DNA of 6,899 nucleotides from Deltaproteobacteria bacterium (GCA_016929815.1 JAFGIC010000015.1:1-6899), one strand, 5' to 3'; positions 1 to 6,798 are shown, numbered from the stretch's first letter. Program-made: numbers and translations. Notes: generated by a model from the sequence alone, not told the origin.

Positions 1-112
1 GTCAATTATTGATTTTTATTTTATGATATATGTACAGGGGTTTTAAACAAGCCGCTCAATTCCTTTGATATCTGCAGATGAAACAAGGTCCGGTATCAGT
101 GAACATTAATCA

Positions 113-1354
113 CTATGCGGTCTTTTCAAGCAGCTTTTTCAGGTAGGGTGAAGATCCCTCAACCCGAAAATATTCATCCCCCTCACTCTCTTCAATAAAT
201 CCCCATTCCATAAAAAGGGAAACTGCGTGCCTGACCTTCTTCTCCTCATTCGCGCCATTATGAAGGCCAAGGTGTCTCCAGGTCGAATCCTTTGACCAGG
301 GTTCATAGTCTTTGCTTATGAGGTATTCCCCAAGTCTGCGGTAATAGCCGGTCTGGAAAAACCATCTGGCGAGGCGGTAATGGGATTCATAGGAGACTAT
401 AAGCCGCTCCCAGTCTTTTATCTTCGGCGCCCGGTCAAAAGAGGGGGTCTGCGTAAACAAACTATCCTGCTCTAATGAGACTGAGGGTTTTTTCTTATCC
501 GACAAATCCTCTGACCTGATCAAGCTCGGGGGTACTCCCTTTTGCGACAACCTATCGTAATTAAAGGAGGCAAAGGATCTTCTCTGTGTCATCATGCCGT
601 TTAATTCAAATGTGACCGATGATTTTAACTGTGAAGAAGGCCCCTCCGGCTTAAAAGTCTTCAGGAATTTCAGGATCGACTCGTCCTTGATGTTGACAAA
701 TCGCAGGCCTTTTCGAAAAACCTGAAGGAGTTCCTTTGTGTGATTTTTCAGTGTCGTTGTCCATGCATGGGACAAGACCATCAATTCCGTGTTTTCGATA
801 ATGGCCTTGTTAAATCTGCTCGGGATGGATATAAAAACATCCTTTTTTATAATATAAAGCCTATCCAATAAGGAATTGTCTTTATCGATCTTGCTAAGAC
901 ATACCTCATAGAATGCCGCATCTTTCAAGGCCAGGGAAAAGAACTGCCAGGAATCACCATTTGTCCAGATGAAATAGGCGAGCTTTTTCGCCATGCATTT
1001 CATAAACCCATCTTTAATCTGGGGATGCTTGATATTTTGTGGAGGCGATTCATTGAGCGATCTGATTTGAATACCAACCGGTGTCTGACAATTAAGGATT
1101 AAATCCAACCCGCCCTTATTGCGGAGACCGGCCCCATAGAGGATGTCAGTGCGCTTGTCCCAGCCGAGCCCCTCAAGCAATGGCACAATCAAGGTCTCCT
1201 TTGTCCATCCGACATCTTGCTGAACAGGGCGACCCTTGTCTCTTTTCAATTTAATAATATATGAAAGCCTCTTAACCAGATTGCGAAAAGAACCTTCATC
1301 TGATACATCGCACCGCGTATCATCACCGTGTTTCATCTCTTTCTTCAATACCAT
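113..1354 (-). CDS. Stand-alone HsdR N-terminal-like protein with degenerate nuclease motif
   Basis: This 413-residue protein has no recognisable signal peptide or membrane segment. Residues about 45-145 match the pattern of the type I restriction HsdR N-terminal domain: a helix with E53 followed by a LGW motif near 63-65, GLDLIL with D84 at the usual metal-binding aspartate, a strand in the place of the family's ExK, and the ending FIWTNGDSWQFF at 128-139. In active PD-(D/E)xK members the strand reads E-x-K; here it is Q96-I97-R98, so cleavage is doubtful. The middle (about 235-310) is rich in S, K, P and looks like a linker. Residues about 315-410 could be a winged-helix-type domain, which is only a guess. 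No helicase part follows, so it is not a full HsdR (usually around 1000 residues). The ATG is chosen because AAGGA lies 6 nt upstream. The gene looks more AT-rich than rsgA and glgC and has no restriction-modification partner in view, which suggests an accessory or acquired gene. Function unknown. Confidence 0.8.
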   Translation of the reverse strand: MVLKKEMKHGDDTRCDVSDEGSFRNLVKRLSYIIKLKRDKGRPVQQDVGWTKETLIVPLLEGLGWDKRTDILYGAGLRNKGGLDLILNCQTPVGIQIRSLNESPPQNIKHPQIKDGFMKCMAKKLAYFIWTNGDSWQFFSLALKDAAFYEVCLSKIDKDNSLLDRLYIIKKDVFISIPSRFNKAIIENTELMVLSHAWTTTLKNHTKELLQVFRKGLRFVNIKDESILKFLKTFKPEGPSSQLKSSVTFELNGMMTQRRSFASFNYDRLSQKGVPPSLIRSEDLSDKKKPSVSLEQDSLFTQTPSFDRAPKIKDWERLIVSYESHYRLARWFFQTGYYRRLGEYLISKDYEPWSKDSTWRHLGLHNGANEEKKVRHAVSLFMEWGFIEESEGDEYFRVEGSSPYLKKLLEKTA

Positions 1355-1385
1355 TTATTTCCTTAAGTCCTATGGCAGATGTTGT

Positions 1386-1518
1386 GAGACCTTTGCATAA
1401 CACACTTTTCCGTCATTCAGGGCATGACCCGGGATACAGGAAGTCCTTTAAACCACTAGATTCCGGCCTCCGCCGGAATGACGACATTGCAACCTTTGTA
1501 TCGTTTTACAAAGGTCTC
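1386..1518. mobile_element. MITE-like element, 133 bp, with GTTGT target duplication
   Basis: The ends are inverted repeats: GAGACCTTTG at 1386-1395 and its exact complement CAAAGGTCTC at 1509-1518, with partial matching for about six more bases. GTTGT flanks the element on both sides (1381-1385 and 1519-1523), as expected for a 5-bp target-site duplication. Inside are two oppositely oriented modules that each start with CGTCATTC: an imperfect hairpin at 1415-1434, and a perfect 8-bp hairpin ATTCCGGC/GCCGGAAT at 1460-1479. The right end contains a further hairpin, ACCTTTGTA/TACAAAGGT (1492-1515). It encodes no protein. Such short palindromic elements are normally mobilised in trans by a transposase recognising the ends; none is in this window and I cannot name its family. 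Confidence 0.6.
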
Positions 1519-1523
1519 GTTGT

Positions 1524-1774
1524 TCCTTATCATTGAAGATGGGACTCAGTCAATTGTATTCAGCAAATTGTGTGCCAAAACATAATGGCGGACTTAACAT
1601 TATGAATTTAATGATTTAATTTAAACAGGAAGATAAACTGAAAAGGATATTATGCAGGGAATATCCTGCATTTGTATAACATAAATATCGGGCAAATAAT
1701 GCAACTGCTTATTTATACAATATATTTAGGTGTAGGAAATACCCTCCACATTATTTTGTGGTTTTAACGGTTTG
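1524..1774. other. AT-rich intergenic region with two dyads
   Basis: No coding frame is convincing here. Two inverted repeats are visible: CATAATG/CATTATG at 1581-1587 and 1598-1604, and ATGCAGG/CCTGCAT at 1652-1658 and 1665-1671, the latter interleaved with GGATAT/ATATCC (1645-1650 and 1661-1666). The second can form a 7-bp stem with a 6-nt loop but has no adjacent T-tract, so it does not look like an intrinsic terminator. The region lies between the MITE and the patB-like gene and could hold promoter elements for that gene; no strong -35/-10 pair is visible in this part. Confidence 0.3.
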
Positions 1775-1816
1775 TTGACACCGCAGATCGGGCCTGAAAA
1801 TATGCGCCATATTTTC
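1775..1816 (+). promoter_or_regulatory. Candidate promoter and operator upstream of patB-like gene
   Basis: A perfect TTGACA -35 hexamer lies at 1775-1780. At 17 bp spacing the -10 position (1798-1803) reads AAATAT, a poor match, so the promoter would need help or be weak. Over that -10 region sits a perfect 9-bp inverted repeat: GAAAATATG at 1796-1804 and CATATTTTC at 1808-1816, separated by CGC. This is the geometry of a dimeric regulator site. It ends 68 bp before the GTG start of the downstream gene. The promoter assignment is tentative; the dyad itself is read directly from the sequence. Confidence 0.35.
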
Positions 1817-1884
1817 TTGCTTTCCCGGCATTTGCCAAGGTAAAAGAACCGCCAGTGAAATAAAGGGAAGAATGAGGTGAAAAC

Positions 1885-3066
1885 GTGTATAATTTTGATA
1901 GAATCTTTAATAGAATCGGGACAGGAAGCGTCAAGTGGGAGGTTCAGGATATATTCGGGGCCCCTAATGGCCTTCTCCCCTTCTGGGTTGCGGACACAGA
2001 TTTTGAGACCCTGCCTGAAATAATACAGGCAATAAAAAGGAGATGCGATCATCCGCTTTTCGGTTATACCGCTGCCCAGAAGGACTGTCTGGAGGCCGTT
2101 AGCGGCTGGCAAGGAAAAAGGAATAATTGGGATATCGACATATCATGGATTGTGCCCAGCGCCGGTGTTGTTACAGCAATCAGTTTTACAATCCAGGCAT
2201 TGACCAATCCTGGCGACAGGATCCTGATCTTCTCACCCGTATATGACCCTTTCTTTAAGGTAATAAAAAATACAAACAGGCGGCTGGTTGACCTCCAACT
2301 ATTAAAAAACGGCAATACCTATAATATAGATTTCGGGAAACTGGAAAAGGAACTGGCCGCCGGTGTCAGGGCCATCATCCTCTGTAATCCCCATAACCCT
2401 GTAGGAAGGGTCTGGTCTAAAAGAGAACTCGGTGAAATTGCAGGCCTCTGCAGGAAATACAATGTCTATATCCTGTCCGATGACGTGCATGGAGACATCA
2501 TATTTCCCGGGAATGAATACACGCCTATCGCTAAAATCAAAGAGGCTGAAGACCTGTCAGTCACCTTTACGGCAATAAGCAAGACATTCAATATGGCAGG
2601 TTTGGCGTCATCGACACTCATCATCCCGGATCCGGATATAAGGACAAATGTGGCAAGGGCATTGAAAAATGCCTTTATCATGGGGCCCAATGCCATCGCC
2701 CTGACTGCCATAGAGGCAGCCTATAGACACGGTGACGCATATGTCGATCAGCTGAATGCGTATATCTCCGCGAACGCCTCATTTGTTGCAGACTATTTTG
2801 CCGAAAACATGCCGGATGTAGGCGTGACAAAAACGGAAGGGACCTTCCTGATGTGGCTGGACTTCAACTGCCTCGGCCTGACATGTAACCGGCTGTCGGA
2901 GATAATGGTAAAGGAATACAGGCTGGCCTTGTCAAAGGGGACAACCTATGGAAGCCAGGCTGAAGGGTTTATGCGTCTTAACATAGGGTGCCCGAGGAGC
3001 ATGCTGGAAAAAGGGATAACATTGATCAACCGACTGTATAAAAACAGGCGGCGCCATGATTTGTGA
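1885..3066 (+). CDS. patB: MalY/PatB family PLP-dependent cystathionine beta-lyase/aminotransferase
   Basis: This 393-residue protein is a fold-type I pyridoxal-phosphate enzyme, close to the usual family length of about 390. Family landmarks run in order: LPFWVADTDFETLPEI at 31-46 (the substrate-side MalY/PatB opening), PSAGVV at 91-96, CNPHNPVGRVW at 167-177, ILSDDVHGDI at 196-205 with D199 as the likely PLP ring-nitrogen ligand, ISKTFNMAGL at 231-240 with K233 as the Schiff-base lysine, and a C-terminal FMRLNIGCPR whose arginines fit substrate carboxylate binding. The family consensus after the first aspartate is usually E (SDE.H); here it is D200. By family it cleaves C-S bonds, turning cystathionine or cysteine into pyruvate, ammonia and a thiol, in the cytoplasm; some members act as aminotransferases. 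Start is GTG at 1885, preceded by GAGGTGA with a 4-nt gap. No sulfur-metabolism neighbour is present, so the physiological substrate is open. Confidence 0.9.
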   Translation: MYNFDRIFNRIGTGSVKWEVQDIFGAPNGLLPFWVADTDFETLPEIIQAIKRRCDHPLFGYTAAQKDCLEAVSGWQGKRNNWDIDISWIVPSAGVVTAISFTIQALTNPGDRILIFSPVYDPFFKVIKNTNRRLVDLQLLKNGNTYNIDFGKLEKELAAGVRAIILCNPHNPVGRVWSKRELGEIAGLCRKYNVYILSDDVHGDIIFPGNEYTPIAKIKEAEDLSVTFTAISKTFNMAGLASSTLIIPDPDIRTNVARALKNAFIMGPNAIALTAIEAAYRHGDAYVDQLNAYISANASFVADYFAENMPDVGVTKTEGTFLMWLDFNCLGLTCNRLSEIMVKEYRLALSKGTTYGSQAEGFMRLNIGCPRSMLEKGITLINRLYKNRRRHDL

Positions 3067-3391
3067 CACATTGCTTATGGGGCTTGATGACGTGGTCCCG
3101 GGGCAGCCGCGATGGATTGCCACCGCCGCATGAGGAAAAATCTTCAGATGCCGATATGGAGAAATAGGGACATCTCAGTCGAGTTTGTTGTCTGCTCACT
3201 TCATTCATAAAAAATGAGCTGGAAGCAGTCCTGTCAAATCTCACGCAAATTCCTTTAAAAATCAAATCGCAATTAAAGAAGAACCAATCCCCGCAGAGAT
3301 GATTTTTCTTGAATTTTAAGCGTATTGTTGTAGTGTCATCCTCGTCAGATCATTAATTTAAACCTTGGTTCGTCATCCTCGGGGGACTCAT
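3067..3391. other. Intergenic region between patB-like gene and glgC
   Basis: The 325 bp contain no convincing gene. Two tiny frames (3056-3133 and 3130-3210) overlap by ATGA but lack good ribosome-binding sites. A 10-bp direct repeat GTCATCCTCG occurs at 3335-3344 and 3372-3381, 37 bp apart, the second copy running into the glgC ribosome-binding region. No hairpin with a T-tract follows the patB-like gene. The glgC promoter probably lies in the AT-rich 3230-3360 part, but I see no strong -35/-10 pair. Confidence 0.4.
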
Positions 3392-4693
3392 ATGAAAAAT
3401 GTCCTGGCAATAATCCTGGGCGGCGGCAAGGGCAACAGGCTCTATCCCCTGACCAAGCTGCGCTCCAAGCCGGCGGTGCCTTTAAACGGAAAGTACCGCC
3501 TGATCGACATACCCATCTCAAACTGCCTCAACAGCGACATCAGCAGGATCTTTGTACTGACCCAGTTCAACAGCGCAAGCCTGAACCGCCATGTCAATAC
3601 CACATACAGGTTTGACAGCTTCCGCAAGGAGGGGTTTGTGACCATACTGGCCGCTGAGCAGACACAGCAGTCAACAGACTGGTTCCAGGGCACTGCGGAT
3701 GCCGTCAGAAAGACCCTGCGCCACTACTCCAGATTCAGTTTCGAGCACTATCTTATCCTGTCCGGAGACCATATCTACAGGATGGATTACCGGCTGCTCA
3801 TGGCAGACCATATAAATAAGGGCTCCGATGTAACGGTCACCGCAATACCGGTCCTGCGCGAGAAGGCCCCTGAACTGGGCATCCTGGACATCAACGGTAA
3901 CGGCGATGTCATAAGTTTCGTGGAAAAACCCGGGGACCGGTCTGTTATAGATACCCTGGAGATCAAACCCCAGACCTGGAAGAACTTCGGGAAGGATATT
4001 AAGCCCGGCTACTGCCTCGCCAACATGGGGGTCTATGTCTTCAGGCGAGAGGTCCTTGAGAAGATCCTTGATAAATGGGACTACACGGACTTCGGCAAGG
4101 AGATCTTTCCTGAGACAGTCAAGTCGCCTGAACTTAAGGTAAGCTGCTATATGTTCGAGGGATACTGGGAGGACGTAGGGACCATCAGGTCCTTCTTTGA
4201 GGCCAACCTGGGGTTTGTCGAACCGCTACCCCTGTACAGCTTCTATGATGAGAACGCGCCCATCTATACCAGGCCGCGTTTTCTCCCGCCCAGCAAGATC
4301 ACAAGAACAACCGCGGAGAGGGCTATCCTAAGCGAGGGATGCGTTGTGGACGATGCCGGCATCAGCCGGAGCATCATCGGCGTGCGCAGCCTTGTGGGAA
4401 GAGGCTCAAGGATCATCAATACGATAATGATGGGAGCAGACAGGTACGAGACACAAAAAGAAAAGGACAGCAACAGGACCATGGGCATCCCTGACATAGG
4501 AATAGGCCATGATTGCCATATCGAGGGGTGCATCATCGATAAGGACGCAAGGATAGGCAGGGGCGTTACGATCATCAGCGCCGACATGCCGGATGCACAG
4601 GGCAATGGATGGATGCTGCGCGACGGGGTTGTGGTGATAGAGAAACAGGCCATAATCCCGGACGGGACCTCCATCGTATTTAAACAGCTATAA
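3392..4693 (+). CDS. glgC: Glucose-1-phosphate adenylyltransferase (ADP-glucose pyrophosphorylase)
   Basis: The enzyme makes ADP-glucose and pyrophosphate from ATP and glucose-1-phosphate, the committed step of bacterial glycogen synthesis, as a cytoplasmic tetramer. The 433-residue product matches the family length. Landmarks are the nucleotide-binding loop ILGGGKGNRLYPLT at 8-21, KPAVPLNGKYRLIDIP at 26-41, WFQGTADAVR at 97-106, LSGDHIYRMDY at 123-133 with D126 as catalytic metal ligand, FVEKP at 176-180 for sugar-phosphate contact, and YWEDVGT at 258-264. A C-terminal left-handed beta-helix with hexapeptide-like repeats follows from about 310. LTQFNSASLNRH (56-67) and DGVVVIEK (411-418) resemble the cyanobacterial/plant type rather than the enterobacterial type. 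I chose ATG at 3392 because GGGGGA lies 5 nt upstream and the family N-terminus begins there; a TTG nine codons earlier is not supported. No other glg gene is in view. Confidence 0.95.
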   Translation: MKNVLAIILGGGKGNRLYPLTKLRSKPAVPLNGKYRLIDIPISNCLNSDISRIFVLTQFNSASLNRHVNTTYRFDSFRKEGFVTILAAEQTQQSTDWFQGTADAVRKTLRHYSRFSFEHYLILSGDHIYRMDYRLLMADHINKGSDVTVTAIPVLREKAPELGILDINGNGDVISFVEKPGDRSVIDTLEIKPQTWKNFGKDIKPGYCLANMGVYVFRREVLEKILDKWDYTDFGKEIFPETVKSPELKVSCYMFEGYWEDVGTIRSFFEANLGFVEPLPLYSFYDENAPIYTRPRFLPPSKITRTTAERAILSEGCVVDDAGISRSIIGVRSLVGRGSRIINTIMMGADRYETQKEKDSNRTMGIPDIGIGHDCHIEGCIIDKDARIGRGVTIISADMPDAQGNGWMLRDGVVVIEKQAIIPDGTSIVFKQL

Positions 4694-4792
4694 AAAACGT
4701 ACAATCCTAAATCTATTATTAACCGGGCCTTTACAGCATGAAATAAAAACCCGCCCTGTTGTGGTCTATCCGGAGGCACAGCCTCATAAATG

Positions 4793-5458
4793 CTAGATCC
4801 CTTTTTCAACAACTATGCTCCTGAAAGGCCTCCCCTTCTGTTCCCACATCTGCCGGTACGGGGTGGAGATACCGGAATCGACGTTCGCGGAGTCCGGTGT
4901 CCTGAACATGATGCTGTTTTTAAGGATGTCGTACATGCATTCAAAGTATGACGGGACATCAGTGGCAAAATAGAAGAGGCCCCCGGGAATAAGCGCGTCG
5001 TGGATGCCTTGAAGAAAAAGCCGCCGCCGGACATTTGCGCGGGAAAGATAAATATTATGCGGCGGGTTGGGGAACAGATAATAGGCCTTATTGACTGTCC
5101 CGGGTTGCAGAAGCGGCAGCATGGCATAGAAATCGCCGCGTACAAATTTAATGTTTTCAAGTTTCAGCTCGGCTGCATCACGAACTGCGCAGAAAAGCGG
5201 TTTTTGCGATTGATCGATGCCTACGACGTTGATTTCAGGATATTGTCCGGCCCGGCTGCACGCCAGAATGCCCTTTCCGCAGCCGAAGTCAATCTCCAGG
5301 GGCCGGTCGTTGCCGAACAATTCCCGCGACGTCAGCCTTGGAAGGCGGTGCGGCTCCCGGAACAGGTCGCACCCATGCCAGCAATAGAGATATTTCGCGG
5401 CGGTTTGAGCGTCGGGTGGATCGATATGGATTCTCGTCGGATGTCTTCCTCTTGCCAT
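4793..5458 (-). CDS. trmB: TrmB-like SAM-dependent methyltransferase with altered signature motifs
   Basis: The 221-residue protein fits the length of bacterial TrmB (about 210-240), which by family methylates G46 of tRNA to m7G using S-adenosylmethionine. The SAM motif EIDFGCGKG is at 55-63 and the acidic strand end VVGIDQS at 78-84. The order of later motifs follows TrmB: LFPNPPHNIYLSRANVRRR at 128-146, then IPGGLFYFATDVPSYFECM at 157-175 with D167, then TPYRQMWEQKG at 199-209. However, the usual FPDPW is FPNPP (N131 and P133 replace D and W) and the usual T-x-x-E is TPYR. It may therefore be an active divergent TrmB, or a paralogue with another substrate or lower activity. It lies downstream of rsgA on the same strand, 84 bp after it, probably on the same transcript. 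The ATG has no clear Shine-Dalgarno sequence. Family assignment is firm; the gene symbol is less so. Confidence 0.75.
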   Translation of the reverse strand: MARGRHPTRIHIDPPDAQTAAKYLYCWHGCDLFREPHRLPRLTSRELFGNDRPLEIDFGCGKGILACSRAGQYPEINVVGIDQSQKPLFCAVRDAAELKLENIKFVRGDFYAMLPLLQPGTVNKAYYLFPNPPHNIYLSRANVRRRLFLQGIHDALIPGGLFYFATDVPSYFECMYDILKNSIMFRTPDSANVDSGISTPYRQMWEQKGRPFRSIVVEKGI

Positions 5459-5494
5459 GGTGAATAATATGAGTATTAAAGGTTTTTAAATATC

Positions 5495-5530
5495 CGGCCT
5501 TTATCTCATGGATCATTTTGATAAAGGCCG
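5495..5530 (-). terminator. Intercistronic hairpin between rsgA and trmB-like gene
   Basis: CGGCCTTTATC (5495-5505) and GATAAAGGCCG (5520-5530) are exact complements, giving an 11-bp stem with a 14-nt loop, starting 12 nt after the rsgA stop codon. On the minus-strand transcript the stem is followed by GATATTTAAAAA rather than a clean U-run, so termination would be partial at best. It may instead be a processing or mRNA-stability element that sets the ratio of rsgA to the downstream gene. The hairpin is seen directly; its role is inference. Confidence 0.4.
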
Positions 5531-5542
5531 CATTAAAGAAGA

Positions 5543-6625
5543 TTATATGTAAAATTGTTTAATTATCTTTGACAGCCTTTTCTCCTTTACCTTTCTCTCA
5601 AGGCGCGATCTTACATCCGCCTTTGAATTAAGAAAGGAGATCTCGCCCTTCATGGTCAGATAATTCTCGTATCGCCCTCGATCTATCCTTCCTTCAGCAA
5701 GGGCCTTCTGCACCGCGCATCCCGGTTCGCCCTGATGGGAACAGTCTTTGAACCTGCAGCCCATTGCCAGTTCGGAGATATCCGTGAAGGCGCTGTCTAT
5801 GTCGTCTTTATCCGCCCAGAGGCCCAGTTCCCTTAAGCCTGGCGTGTCTATAAGCATAAGCCCACCCCTGAGAAAGAACAGCTCCTTGTGGGTGGTAGTA
5901 TGCCTACCGCGCAGATCCGTCTGTCTCTGCGCCCCGGTCCTGATCCTCTCCTCTCCGAGCAAGGCATTGATGAGCGCGGACTTACCCACGCCGGACGGTC
6001 CCGTAAGGGCGACCGTGGCGGCCCCGCAGTCTTCAATCAGTTCATCAAGGCCCTCTCCTGTAAGCGCGCTTACAAGATGCACCGGCACGTCCCCGCAGAT
6101 AACAGCCCCGGCCAATGCCTGCTCCCTGTCCGGGCACAGATCAGATTTGTTAAGAACGATCACAGGTCTTGCCCCTCCTTCTGCGGCCATGGCAATATAT
6201 CTCTCAATGCCCCGCAGATTGAAATTTCTGCCCCCGTCAAGGGCGTTTACAATAAAAAGGATGTCTATGTTTGCAGCTATGATCTGCTCATCGATCTCCC
6301 TCCCCGCGGTCTTGCGGGAAAAGGCGCTCTTTCGGGCAAGGACCTTTTCTATTACGAAGGTCCCGCCGCTTTCAAACATGGCAACCCAGTCCCCGATCGT
6401 CGGATAATCGGCCCTTACCGCGGCCCTGTAATGAAAGAGGCCGCTTATCTGAGCCGGATGCCTCCCGCTTGCCGTGTGGACATCATAAAGGTGGTGCGTC
6501 TCCCGGACTATCCTGCCCGGGATCAGCCCCTGATCCCTCAGAGGGGAAAACTCCCCTTCAAAAAATTCATCCCATCCGAGCTGATTCAGCCCGATGGTTG
6601 TATCCTGTGTCTTGTTTTCGGACAT
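5543..6625 (-). CDS. rsgA: Ribosome small-subunit-dependent GTPase A
   Basis: RsgA (YjeQ/YloQ) is a circularly permuted GTPase that tests and releases late 30S subunits during ribosome maturation. The 360-residue product shows the permuted motif order: G4 NKSD at 159-162, G5 SAL at 186-188, G1 GPSGVGKS at 209-216, G2 with RGRHTTTH at 239-246, and G3 DTPG at 260-263. An N-terminal OB-fold precedes it (about 32-100), and the C-terminal zinc site is C290-x4-C295-x-H297-x5-C303. All key residues are intact. The length is close to E. coli RsgA (about 350). I chose ATG at 6625 because GGAGA lies 5 nt upstream; an in-frame ATG four codons earlier (6637) contains part of that ribosome-binding site and has none of its own. 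It leads a probable two-gene unit with the TrmB-like gene and is preceded by a long structured leader. Confidence 0.95.
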   Translation of the reverse strand: MSENKTQDTTIGLNQLGWDEFFEGEFSPLRDQGLIPGRIVRETHHLYDVHTASGRHPAQISGLFHYRAAVRADYPTIGDWVAMFESGGTFVIEKVLARKSAFSRKTAGREIDEQIIAANIDILFIVNALDGGRNFNLRGIERYIAMAAEGGARPVIVLNKSDLCPDREQALAGAVICGDVPVHLVSALTGEGLDELIEDCGAATVALTGPSGVGKSALINALLGEERIRTGAQRQTDLRGRHTTTHKELFFLRGGLMLIDTPGLRELGLWADKDDIDSAFTDISELAMGCRFKDCSHQGEPGCAVQKALAEGRIDRGRYENYLTMKGEISFLNSKADVRSRLERKVKEKRLSKIIKQFYI

Positions 6626-6684
6626 GTTTGTCTCCATATATACGTTTGTGTGATAAAATTTTTAAGTAAATTGTATTAACGGAT

Positions 6685-6798
6685 GGATGTCCTGTTCCGA
6701 AATTACAGAGGAATTAAAAAGATGCTTCTGTAGGCGGGATTATCTGAAACGGATTTAAAAATCCTGTTAAAAAAGACATCCCCTGAACAGGAACATCC
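6685..6798 (-). promoter_or_regulatory. Structured rsgA leader RNA, predicted three-way junction
   Basis: Read as minus-strand RNA, GGATGTTCCTGTTC (6798-6785) pairs with GAACAGGACATCC (6697-6685): 13 bp with one bulged U. This closing helix encloses two smaller stems. One is AAC-GGATTT/AAATCC-GTT at 6748-6768 with one bulge; the other is TACAGA/TCTGTA at 6704-6709 and 6727-6732. A rival pairing exists: GGATGTC at 6775-6781 can take the same 3' strand (6685-6691). The closing helix lies within the coding part of a 16-codon frame, so translation would open it. The structure ends about 60 nt before the rsgA ATG and covers neither its ribosome-binding site nor a U-tract, so any mechanism is unclear. 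I do not recognise a known riboswitch or ribosomal-protein leader. Confidence 0.4.

Noticed and set aside
98..114. AGTGA/TCACT inverted repeat at the end of the HsdR_N-like gene as a terminator
   Set aside because: Five weak base pairs overlapping the stop codon and no T-tract.
3056..3210. Two tiny plus-strand frames (25 and 26 codons) joined by an ATGA overlap after the patB-like gene
   Set aside because: The coupling is suggestive, but neither has a good ribosome-binding site or recognisable sequence; chance is the simpler explanation.
3365..3391. TTG start giving glgC nine extra residues
   Set aside because: The ATG at 3392 has GGGGGA at the right distance and gives the usual family N-terminus.
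4773..4785. GAGGC-ACA-GCCTC hairpin between the convergent glgC and trmB-like genes as a terminator
   Set aside because: The stem is only 5 bp with a 3-nt loop and no T-tract on either strand.
5000..5467. 155-codon plus-strand frame opposite the trmB-like gene
   Set aside because: It is antisense to a clear methyltransferase and its translation shows no recognisable domain.
5748..6679. Long plus-strand frames opposite rsgA
   Set aside because: They lie antisense to a gene with complete RsgA motifs, have low-complexity S/P/R-rich products and match no family; they are shadows of the GC-rich coding strand.
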